Assembly: GCF_024519455.1 (NCBI RefSeq)
Contig: NZ_JALJRY010000018.1
Span: forward strand, 45,857-109,856
Origin: Streptomyces sp. STR69
Lineage (GTDB): Bacteria; Actinomycetota; Actinomycetes; Streptomycetales; Streptomycetaceae
DNA: 64,000 bases
Reading direction: 5' to 3'
The notes below the pieces were generated by a model that saw only the letters and a program-made list of their open reading frames with translations, was not told the DNA's origin and searched no databases. How positions within the stretch are numbered: the stretch's first letter is position 1; every line of letters begins with the position of its first letter. The translations under genes were made by a program, and so were the position numbers. Of the stretch, positions 7,716 to 15,893 are shown piece by piece.

Positions 7716-8921
7716 TCAGCCCGCTCTGAGTGCCAAGGTCATCGCCTCCACCGCGAGCAGCGGCGCCACATTCCGGTCGAGCGCCACTCTGCACGCGCCG
7801 ATCGCGTCGATACGGCGCAGCGTGGACTCCGGGGAACCGGCGCGGGCCAGCCGCTCCAGGGCGTCTTCGGCGTCCATGTTGGCGATCGCCACCCGCGAGC
7901 CGAGCTGGAGGGCGAGGACGTCACGGTAGAACGCGGTGAGGTCGGTCAGCGCGAGATCGAGGCTGTCGCGCTGCGTACGCGTTCTCCGGCGCTTCTGCTT
8001 GTCCTCCAGGTCCTTCATCACGCCCGCCGTGCCCCGGGGCATCCGGCTGCCCTGGCCGCCGCCCATCGCCGCCTTCATCTCCTCGGTCTCCTTGCCGTCC
8101 ACCTCCTCGGCCAGCTGCTTGGCGTCCTCCGCGGCGGCGTCGACCAGCTCCTGGGCGGCCTTGAGACAGCCCCCTACGTCGTCGACGCGCAGCGGCAGCT
8201 TCAGCACGGTGGCCCGGCGCTCGCGCGCGGCCGGGTCCGTGGCGAGGCGGCGGGCCCGGTCGACATGGCCCTGGGTGGCGCGCGCGGCAGCCGCGGCCAC
8301 GGCCGGTTCGATGCCTTCCCGGCGTACGAGCATGTCGGCCACGGCGTCCACGGAGGGCGTCGTCAGGTTCAGGTGGCGGCAGCGGGAGCGGATCGTGGGG
8401 AGGATGTCCTCGATCGAGGGGGCGCAGAGAAGCCAGACCGTGCGGGGGGCGGGTTCCTCCACAGCTTTGAGGACGGCGTTGGCCGACTTCTCGTTCAGCC
8501 GCTCGGCGTCCTCGACGAGGATGATCTGCCAGCGGCCGGTCGCCGGCGAGGTGAACGACTTGCGGACCGTGTCCCGCATGTCGTCGGCGAGGATCTGGGT
8601 GCCCACGGCGGCGACCGTGGTGACGTCGGCGTGGGTGCCGATCAGCGCCGTATGGCAGCCGTCGCAGAAGCCGCAGCCGGGGCTGCCGCCGAGCGCGCGG
8701 TCGGGGCTCACGCACTGCAGCGCGGCGGCGAAGGCCCGCGCCGCCTGGTTGCGTCCCGCGCCGGGCGGGCCCGTGAACAGCCAGGCGTGCGTCATCTTCG
8801 ACGCCTCCGGCGGGGGCGTGCCGGTGGTCGCCGCGGTGACGAAGGCGTCGGCGTCCCGAGCGGCGGCGTCGAGTTGCTCGCTCACCTTCTCCTGACCCAC
8901 CAGGTCATCCCACACGGTCAT
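7716..8921 (-). CDS. holB: DNA polymerase III subunit delta'
   Basis: HolB is the delta' subunit of the clamp loader that places the sliding clamp on DNA. The 401-residue protein starts MTVWDDLVGQEKVSEQL, has the AAA+ fold with a degenerate P-loop GPPGAGRNQAA (Lys-Thr replaced, as usual for the non-hydrolysing delta'), a zinc-binding cluster CGFCDGC, sensor segment EKSANAVLKAVEEP and the SRC motif in IRSRCRHLNL. The C-terminal half (~220-401) is the helical collar domain. The gene lies just downstream of tmk on the same strand, an arrangement common in many bacteria. The gap to tmk is 129 bases. Confidence 0.95.
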   Translation of the reverse strand: MTVWDDLVGQEKVSEQLDAAARDADAFVTAATTGTPPPEASKMTHAWLFTGPPGAGRNQAARAFAAALQCVSPDRALGGSPGCGFCDGCHTALIGTHADVTTVAAVGTQILADDMRDTVRKSFTSPATGRWQIILVEDAERLNEKSANAVLKAVEEPAPRTVWLLCAPSIEDILPTIRSRCRHLNLTTPSVDAVADMLVRREGIEPAVAAAAARATQGHVDRARRLATDPAARERRATVLKLPLRVDDVGGCLKAAQELVDAAAEDAKQLAEEVDGKETEEMKAAMGGGQGSRMPRGTAGVMKDLEDKQKRRRTRTQRDSLDLALTDLTAFYRDVLALQLGSRVAIANMDAEDALERLARAGSPESTLRRIDAIGACRVALDRNVAPLLAVEAMTLALRAG

Positions 8922-9050
8922 GGGTCACCGGCCCTTTCGTCACGCTTCGGGTTACGCGATCCATTGTGCGGGCCACCACTGACAACGAGGACCGAGGGCA
9001 GTCAACGAGAGCTGCCAGGGGGAGTACGGAGCCGCCCCCGCCCGCCGCCG

Positions 9051-12000
9051 TCAGCCTCTGCGCCCCCGGCCACGGCCCCGCCCGCGACCCGTGTCGTCGT
9101 CCGGGTCGAAGTCGCCGGCCTCGTGCGGGCCGAGCAGTTCGTCGGCCAGTGAGGGCAGGTCGTCCAGCGGAGTCTCCTCGGCCCAGTCGGAGCGCGGCCG
9201 GCGTCGGGGTGTGCCCTGCTCGTCGACCTGGGGCAGTTCGCGGGTGCGGTCCTCGGTCCGGTCGGCCCGGCCGGTCGGACGCTCGTCGCGGAAGAAACCT
9301 TCGGGTACCCGGTCCGACGCGTTCTCCCCGCGCACCGGCGGCAGCACCGCGGTCTCGTCCGCGGCACCGACCGGCGGCAGCACGGCTGTCTCGTCGGCCG
9401 CACCGGACGGAACGGGCGGCAGTACGGCCGTCTCCTCGGCGGCGGACACCGGCGGCAGAACCGCCGTCTCGTCCCCGGCACCCGCGGGAGCGGGCGGCTG
9501 CGGCAGCTCCGCCGTCGTCTCGGAGTCGCGCGCCTCGGAGTCACCGGACACCGACCGCAGTACGGCCGTCTCGTCCCGGGAGTCGGAACCGGAAGCCACC
9601 GGCCGCAGCACGGCCGTGTCGTCCGCCGACCGCCCACCGGTACCCGCGCTCGCACCCGGCGCCTTCACGAACGGCGTCTGCACGGTCGACGCCTCGGACC
9701 TGACCTCCGGAGCGGCGGGAACCGCCGGAGCCGTCGGCTGCCGTACGGCCACCTCGGCGGCAGCCGCCGCCTCGGCCGCCAAGCGGCGTGCCTCCTCGGC
9801 CGCGAGCAGTGCCGCCTCGGCCTTGCGCTGCTTCTCGCGGCGCCGCTCCTCGGCCTCGGCGCGCAGCCGGGCCTCCTCCTCGGCCTGCTTGCGCAGCCGG
9901 TCGGCCTCGGCCCTGCGGCGGGTCTCCTCGGCGGCGCGGGCCTCCTCCTCGGCGAGGAGGCGGGCCTTCTCCTCCTCGGCACGCCTGCGTGCGTCCTCGG
10001 CGCGCTGGCGGGCCTCTTCTGCCTGCCGTTCGGCCTCTCGGCGCTGGGCCTCCTCCAGCTCGCGCCGCTTGCGCTCCTCCTCCTCGGCGCGCAGCTGGGC
10101 GAGCCGCTCCTGGCGCTCGCGCTCCAGGCGCTCCTCCTCGGCCTTGCGGGCGGCCTCTTCCTCGGCCTTGCGGCGGGCCTCCTCCTCGGCGGCCTTGCGC
10201 GCCTCCTCCTGGGCCTTGATCTCGGCCTCGGAGAGCGGCAGGACCGTGTCGAGGCGGTGCCTGATCACGGTGGTGACGGACTCGGGCTCCTGGCCGGCGT
10301 CGACCACCAGGTAGCGCCCGGGGTCGGCGGCGGCCAGCGTGAGGAAACCGGACCGCACACGCGCGTGGAACTCGGCGGGCTCCGACTCCAGTCGGTCCGG
10401 CGCCTCCGTGAACCGCTCGCGGGCGGTCTCCGGGTCGACGTCCAGCAGGACGGTCATGTGCGGGACGAGTCCGTCGGTCGCCCACCGGTTGATGCGGGCG
10501 ATCTCGGTCGGGGAGAGGTCCCGGCCGGCGCCCTGGTAGGCGACGGACGAGTCGATGTACCGGTCGGAGATGACAACCGCGCCGCGCTCCAGCGCGGGCC
10601 GCACGACGGTGTCGACGTGCTCCGCGCGGTCGGCCGCGTAGAGCAGGGCTTCCGCGCGGTGGGACAGTCCCGCCGACGACACGTCGAGCAGGATCGACCG
10701 CAGCCGCTTGCCGACCGGGGTCGCCCCGGGCTCGCGGGTCAGTACGACCTCGTGTCCCTTGCCCCTTATCCACTCGGCGAGGGCTTCGGCCTGGGTGGAC
10801 TTCCCGGCACCGTCGCCGCCCTCCAGGGCGATGAAGAAGCCGGTGGTCGCGGGCACGGTGTCCGGGTCGTCGCCGCCGAGCAGCGCGTCCCGCAGGTCGT
10901 GCCGCAGCGGTACTCCGGAGCGGTCGTCGACCTTGGCCAGCACCAAGGCGGCGACCGGCAGCAGCAGTGCGCCGACCAGCATCAGTGTGAACGCGGCACC
11001 GCCGTGCGCGAACACGAACTTGCCGTTCTCCAGGCGGTGCGGGCCGATCAGCGCGGCCACCAGGGGGGCGATCAGCGCGCCGAGCGCCACGGAGACCCGT
11101 ACGACCGCGTGCAGGTGCTCGGTCGTACGGGCCCTGCGGTAGTCCTCGGCCTCCTGGTCGAGGAGGGTGTGCCCGGTGTTGGCGGCCACGCCCGCGCCGA
11201 TGCCGGCCAGCGCGACGATCAGCAGCACGGTGGTGACGTCCGGGACCAGGCCTGCGGCGAGCAGTGCGATGCCGGTGAAGGCGATCGCGAGCGTCAGCAG
11301 TCGGCGCCGGGACAGCGTGGGCAGCAGGGCGGGCGCCGTACGGATGCCGACCACGACCCCGCCGGTCAGTCCGAGCACCAGCAGCCCGAAGGTCACCGGA
11401 CCGCCGTGGAGGTCCTTGGCCTGGAGCACGGACACGGCGACGGCGGCGGAGATCGCCCCGGCAACGGCCGCGCAGGCGACCACGAGCAGCGCGATCGCGC
11501 CTGTACGGCCCTTGTCGACGCCGGTGCCCGTCCTGGGGCGGCGCAGTCCTTCGAGCGGCGACCGCGCGCGCGGGGTGCGGATTCCGGGCAGTTCCAGGGC
11601 CGTCAGCACGGAGAGGGACGCGGCGAACAGTCCGGCGGCGACGTACGAACCGAGGGCGGCCTGGTGCTGGGCGAACCAGGCGACGCCCGTGCCCAGCAGG
11701 TTGTTGAGCAGCGCGGCCACGACGAGGGCGGCGGCGGCGAGGGGGATCGCCACGAAGCTCGTGCGCAGCGACAGCCGTCGTAGGGCGTCCATGTGGTCGG
11801 GCAGGGGCCGGACCGTGGCGCCCTCCAGCGGCGGGGCCGGCAGCAGGGCGGGGGCCGCGCTCTCGCGGCACACCGTCCAGAAGCGCTCGGCGACTCCGGT
11901 GACGAAGGCGGTCACCAGGAGCAGCGCCAGTGCGTTGTCCGGAGTCCAGTCGATCCACAGGGGGGCGACGATCAGCAGCGCGGCCCGCAGACCGTCCGCG

Positions 12001-12365
12001 CCGACCATGGTCCAGCGCCGGTCGAGGGGGCCGTCCTGCGCGGTGAGCGAGCTGAGCGGGCCGAGCAGCACCGCCCCGAAGAGCAGCGTCGCCAGGATGC
12101 GCGCCCCGAAGACGGCCGCCACCGCGAACGCCACACCCCGATAGCCACCGCCGAACGAGCCCTGGGCGATCGCCGATTGGAGGGCGAGCACGACCAGGAC
12201 CAGCAGAGCGAGGGTGTCACCGACACCCGTCACGAACTGGGCGCTCCACAACCGCTTGAGCTGCGGCTGGCGCAGCAGGGCGCGGACGGCACGCTCGCGG
12301 GAGTCCGCGACAAGGGCGTCGTCGGGGGCCGGCTGGTGGGCCGTTGGCTGCTCGGCTGGCGTCAT
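9051..12365 (-). CDS. tmk: MFS transporter-dTMP kinase fusion with long coiled-coil tail
   Basis: One 1104-residue frame holds three parts. Residues ~1-480 are a multi-spanning MFS-type membrane region. Residues ~505-705 are a complete thymidylate kinase: P-loop EGGDGAGKST, DRY-type motif SDRYIDSSVAYQG and LID region. This enzyme makes dTDP from dTMP for DNA synthesis. Residues ~715-885 are an Arg/Glu/Ala-rich coiled coil (RKAEEEAARKAEEE style), followed by repeats of a TAVLPPV motif (~908-1010) and an acidic/Arg-Gly tail. A membrane-fused TMK of this kind is known from streptomycetes and replaces the usual ~210-residue enzyme. What the transporter half carries is not known. The ATG is near 12365, about 145 bases from topA. 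Confidence 0.92.
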   Translation of the reverse strand: MTPAEQPTAHQPAPDDALVADSRERAVRALLRQPQLKRLWSAQFVTGVGDTLALLVLVVLALQSAIAQGSFGGGYRGVAFAVAAVFGARILATLLFGAVLLGPLSSLTAQDGPLDRRWTMVGADGLRAALLIVAPLWIDWTPDNALALLLVTAFVTGVAERFWTVCRESAAPALLPAPPLEGATVRPLPDHMDALRRLSLRTSFVAIPLAAAALVVAALLNNLLGTGVAWFAQHQAALGSYVAAGLFAASLSVLTALELPGIRTPRARSPLEGLRRPRTGTGVDKGRTGAIALLVVACAAVAGAISAAVAVSVLQAKDLHGGPVTFGLLVLGLTGGVVVGIRTAPALLPTLSRRRLLTLAIAFTGIALLAAGLVPDVTTVLLIVALAGIGAGVAANTGHTLLDQEAEDYRRARTTEHLHAVVRVSVALGALIAPLVAALIGPHRLENGKFVFAHGGAAFTLMLVGALLLPVAALVLAKVDDRSGVPLRHDLRDALLGGDDPDTVPATTGFFIALEGGDGAGKSTQAEALAEWIRGKGHEVVLTREPGATPVGKRLRSILLDVSSAGLSHRAEALLYAADRAEHVDTVVRPALERGAVVISDRYIDSSVAYQGAGRDLSPTEIARINRWATDGLVPHMTVLLDVDPETARERFTEAPDRLESEPAEFHARVRSGFLTLAAADPGRYLVVDAGQEPESVTTVIRHRLDTVLPLSEAEIKAQEEARKAAEEEARRKAEEEAARKAEEERLERERQERLAQLRAEEEERKRRELEEAQRREAERQAEEARQRAEDARRRAEEEKARLLAEEEARAAEETRRRAEADRLRKQAEEEARLRAEAEERRREKQRKAEAALLAAEEARRLAAEAAAAAEVAVRQPTAPAVPAAPEVRSEASTVQTPFVKAPGASAGTGGRSADDTAVLRPVASGSDSRDETAVLRSVSGDSEARDSETTAELPQPPAPAGAGDETAVLPPVSAAEETAVLPPVPSGAADETAVLPPVGAADETAVLPPVRGENASDRVPEGFFRDERPTGRADRTEDRTRELPQVDEQGTPRRRPRSDWAEETPLDDLPSLADELLGPHEAGDFDPDDDTGRGRGRGRGRRG
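9330..9640 (-). repeat. In-gene repeats coding the motif [D/E]-[E/D]-TAVL-P-P-V
   Basis: Within the tail of the tmk fusion the nonapeptide-like motif DETAVLPPV recurs. Four good copies lie close together (~9340-9480), and degenerate copies (TAVLRPV, TAVLRSV, TAELPQP) extend to ~9640. The spacing is irregular, about 12-30 residues. Confidence 0.8.
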
Positions 12366-12510
12366 GCTTTCAGCCTATCGGCAGCCACCGACATCGAGCC
12401 GCGCCCGCCCGGACCTGCGCACACCCCGACACCAAAGTGATGCCGGGGCGTTCGTTTCGAGACCTTGCGGTGCAGGAAGCGTGCGCGCCTCAAGGCTCGG
12501 CAACAGCGCG

Positions 12511-15351
12511 TCAGTCCTCGGACGTCACCTTGGAGGTGGCCGTCTTCTTGGCCGTCGCCGTCTTGGCGGCCGTGGTGGTCTTCTTCGCGGCCGTGGTCGT
12601 CTTCTTGGCGACGGTCTTCTTGGCCGTCGTCGTCTTCTTGGCGGGTGCCTTCTTGGCCGCGGTCTTCTTCGCCGGGGCCTTCTTCGCCGTCTTCTTGGCG
12701 GGCGACTTGGCCCGCTTCTCGGCGAGCAGCTCGTAGCCGCGCTCCGGGGTGATCTCCTCGACGCTGTCGCCGGACCGGAGGGTCGCGTTGGTCTCGCCGT
12801 CGGTGACGTACGGCCCGAAGCGGCCGTCCTTGACGACGACGGGCTTCTCGCTGACCGGGTCCACGCCCAGTTCCTTCAGCGGCGGCTTGGCGGCGGCCCG
12901 GCCGCGCTGCTTGGGCTGGGAGTAGATCTCCAGCGCCTCTTCGAGGGTGATCGTGAAGAGCTGGTCCTCGGTCTGCAGCGAGCGGGAGTCCGTGCCCTTC
13001 TTCAGGTACGGCCCGTAGCGCCCGTTCTGCGCGGTGATCTCCACGCCCTCGGCGTCCTTGCCGACGACGCGCGGCAGCGACATCAGCTTGAGGGCCTCGG
13101 CGAGCGTCACCGTGTCGGGGGTCATCGACTTGAACAGCGAGGCCGTACGCGGCTTGACGGCGTTCTTGCCGGTCTTCGGTGTGCCCTCGGGGAGCACCTC
13201 GGTGACGTAGGGGCCGTAGCGTCCGTCGCGGGCGATGATCTGGTGGCCCGACTCGGGGTCGGCGCCCAGCTCGAAGTCGCCGCTCGGCTTGGCGAGCAGC
13301 TCCTCCGCGAGGTCGACCGTCAGCTCGTCGGGGGCCAGGTCCTCCTGTACATCGGCGCGCTGGTGGTTCTCGGAGTCCTTCTCGCCGCGCTCCACGTAGG
13401 GGCCGTAGCGGCCGACGCGCAGCATGATGTCGTTGCCGACCGGGAAGGACGACACCTCGCGGGCGTCGATCGCGCCCAGGTCGGTGACGAGTTCCTTGAG
13501 TCCGCCCAGGTGGTCGCCGTCGCCGTTGCCTGCCTCGGCGGCGCCCGTCGCCTCGCCCTCGCCGAAGTAGAAGCGGCGCAGCCACGGCACGGCCTGCGCC
13601 TCGCCGCTGGCGATGCGGTCGAGGTCGTCCTCCATCTTGGCGGTGAAGCTGTAGTCGACGAGCCGCCCGAAGTGCTTCTCCAGGAGGTTGACCACGGCGA
13701 AGGACAGGAAGGACGGCACCAGGGCCGTGCCCTTCTTGAAGACATAGCCGCGGTCGAGGATGGTGCCGATGATCGACGCGTACGTCGACGGGCGGCCGAT
13801 CTCGCGCTCTTCGAGCTCCTTGACGAGGCTGGCCTCGGTGTAGCGGGCCGGGGGCTTGGTGGCGTGCCCGTCGACCGTGATCTCCTCGGCGCTGAGCGCG
13901 TCACCCTCGGCGACCTGGGGCAGCCGGCGTTCGCGGTCGTCCAGCTCGGCGTTCGGGTCGTCGGCGCCCTCTACGTAGGCCTTCAAAAAGCCGTGGAAGG
14001 TGATCGTCTTGCCGGAGGCGCTGAACTCGGCGTCCCGGCCGTCGGAGGAGGTGCCCGCGATCTTCACGGTGACGGAGTTGCCGACCGCGTCCTTCATCTG
14101 GGAGGCGACGGTCCGCTTCCAGATGAGCTCGTAGAGCCTGAACTGGTCGCCGGTCAGGCCGGTTTCGGCCGGGGTGCGGAAACGATCACCCGAGGGGCGG
14201 ATCGCCTCGTGCGCCTCCTGGGCGTTCTTGACCTTCCCGGCGTACACGCGCGGCTGGGCCGGCAGGTAGTCGGCGCCGTACAGCTGCGTCACCTGGGCGC
14301 GGGCGGCGGTGACGGCCGTCTCGCTCAGGGTCGTGGAGTCCGTACGCATGTAGGTGATGTAGCCGTTCTCGTACAGCTTCTGCGCGACCTGCATGGTGGC
14401 CTTCGCGCCGAAGCCGAGCTTGCGGCTGGCCTCCTGCTGGAGGGTCGTCGTACGGAACGGGGCGTACGGCGAGCGTCGATACGGCTTCGACTCGACGGAC
14501 CGGACGGCGAAGTCGGTGTTCTCCAGGGCGGCGGCCAGCGCGCGGGCGTTGTCCTCGTCCAGGTGGAGGGTGTTCGCGCTCTTGATCTGCCCCAGGGAGT
14601 CGAAGTCGCGGCCCTGGGCGACCCGCTTGCCGTCGACGGCCTGGAGGCGGGCGACGAGGGACGACGGGTCGCTCGCGTCACCTGCCCGGCCGGTCCCGAA
14701 GGTGCCGGTCAGGTCCCAGTACTCGGCGGAACGGAACGCGATGCGCTCGCGCTCCCGCTCGACCACGAGCCGGGTGGCGACGGACTGGACACGGCCGGCC
14801 GACAGGCGCGGCATGACCTTCTTCCACAGGACCGGCGAGACCTCGTAGCCGTAGAGGCGGTCGAGGATACGGCGGGTCTCCTGGGCGTCGACCAGGGGCT
14901 GGTTGAGGTCGCGCGGGTTGGCGACGGCGGCGCGGATCGCGTCCTTGGTGATCTCGTGGAACACCATGCGCTTGACCGGGACCTTGGGCTTCAGGACTTC
15001 GAGGAGGTGCCACGCGATGGCCTCGCCCTCGCGGTCCTCATCGGTGGCGAGGAAGAGTTCGTCGGAGTCCTTGAGGAGGTCCTTGAGCTTCTTGACCTGG
15101 GCCCGCTTGTCGGCGTTGACCACATAGATCGGCGCGAAGTCGTGGTCGACGTCCACACCGAGGCGGCGCACCTCACCGGTGTACTTCTCAGGCACCTCGG
15201 CGGCGCCGTTGGGAAGGTCACGGATGTGCCCGACGCTCGCCTCGACGACATATCCGGGGCCGAGGTAGCCCTTGATCGTCTTCGCCTTGGCAGGGGACTC
15301 GACGATGACGAGTCGGCGGCCGCCGTGTGCGGTCTCGCTGGTCGGGGACAA
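12511..15351 (-). CDS. topA: DNA topoisomerase I
   Basis: Type IA topoisomerase that relaxes negative supercoils. From TTG 15351 it is 946 residues, beginning MSPTSETAHGGRRLVIVESPAKAKTI. The TOPRIM domain has VESPAKAKTI, the ATDEDREGE acidic cluster and SVGHIRDLP. The catalytic Tyr is ~334 in YITYMRTDSTTLS. The C-terminal third carries repeated GRYGPY/GRFGPYV modules instead of zinc ribbons, as in actinobacteria. The last ~70 residues are Lys-Ala repeats (KKTAKKAPAKK-type), known from Streptomyces TopA as a DNA-clamping tail. I prefer TTG 15351 because the family starts there and GGAGAGAAG lies upstream; a start at 15417 would add 22 residues of basic sequence. Confidence 0.95.
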   Translation of the reverse strand: MSPTSETAHGGRRLVIVESPAKAKTIKGYLGPGYVVEASVGHIRDLPNGAAEVPEKYTGEVRRLGVDVDHDFAPIYVVNADKRAQVKKLKDLLKDSDELFLATDEDREGEAIAWHLLEVLKPKVPVKRMVFHEITKDAIRAAVANPRDLNQPLVDAQETRRILDRLYGYEVSPVLWKKVMPRLSAGRVQSVATRLVVERERERIAFRSAEYWDLTGTFGTGRAGDASDPSSLVARLQAVDGKRVAQGRDFDSLGQIKSANTLHLDEDNARALAAALENTDFAVRSVESKPYRRSPYAPFRTTTLQQEASRKLGFGAKATMQVAQKLYENGYITYMRTDSTTLSETAVTAARAQVTQLYGADYLPAQPRVYAGKVKNAQEAHEAIRPSGDRFRTPAETGLTGDQFRLYELIWKRTVASQMKDAVGNSVTVKIAGTSSDGRDAEFSASGKTITFHGFLKAYVEGADDPNAELDDRERRLPQVAEGDALSAEEITVDGHATKPPARYTEASLVKELEEREIGRPSTYASIIGTILDRGYVFKKGTALVPSFLSFAVVNLLEKHFGRLVDYSFTAKMEDDLDRIASGEAQAVPWLRRFYFGEGEATGAAEAGNGDGDHLGGLKELVTDLGAIDAREVSSFPVGNDIMLRVGRYGPYVERGEKDSENHQRADVQEDLAPDELTVDLAEELLAKPSGDFELGADPESGHQIIARDGRYGPYVTEVLPEGTPKTGKNAVKPRTASLFKSMTPDTVTLAEALKLMSLPRVVGKDAEGVEITAQNGRYGPYLKKGTDSRSLQTEDQLFTITLEEALEIYSQPKQRGRAAAKPPLKELGVDPVSEKPVVVKDGRFGPYVTDGETNATLRSGDSVEEITPERGYELLAEKRAKSPAKKTAKKAPAKKTAAKKAPAKKTTTAKKTVAKKTTTAAKKTTTAAKTATAKKTATSKVTSED

Positions 15352-15599
15352 CTTCGCTCTTCTCTCCGGTCGACGCTGGGGCCTCCCCCGAAGCCGCTCG
15401 CCCCGGGGTCGGGTCATGGTGACGCTGCGGAGTGTGACGGTACATCCCGCCCCCGTGTCAAACGGGAAAAGCCCGCAACGGCCACTCGAACGGTAACCCG
15501 ACTACCGCCATTCCTGCCGCCCGGAGTCCCCACCGGCCTTTTCGGGGCGATCCGGAGGGTGATCCCCCGGTTACCCGCGCGCCGACTCGGCCGCGGTGC

Positions 15600-15797
15600 T
15601 CAGACGTGCAGGAAGCACCAGGTTCCGAGGAGGAGCGCGGCGAGTGAGACGACGCTCGCGAGGGTCGCCGATGCGACCGGGTTCACACCCTGGGCGACGG
15701 GTTCGCGGTGCCGCACCCTCACCACGGTCCACAGCAGCAGCGCGCCTCCGAACAGGGCGAACACCAACCCCGCGAAGATCGCCGGCCCGCTCTCCAT
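15600..15797 (-). CDS. Small two-helix membrane protein
   Basis: A 65-residue protein with two hydrophobic helices (~8-26, AIFAGLVFALFGGALLLW; ~45-63, TLASVVSLAALLLGTWCF) joined by a short charged loop. GGGAGGGG precedes the ATG at good spacing. A similar small membrane protein sits near topA in other Streptomyces, as I recall. No function is known. The gene lies 249 bases downstream of the topA start on the same strand. Confidence 0.7.
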   Translation of the reverse strand: MESGPAIFAGLVFALFGGALLLWTVVRVRHREPVAQGVNPVASATLASVVSLAALLLGTWCFLHV

Positions 15798-15893
15798 GCG
15801 TGTCCCCTCCCGACCCGGATACCCCGGTCCGGGAGGCTGGCAGCCGTGGGCGACGGACAGACCAACCCCCGGTGAATTCCCGGCGCACAGCCC

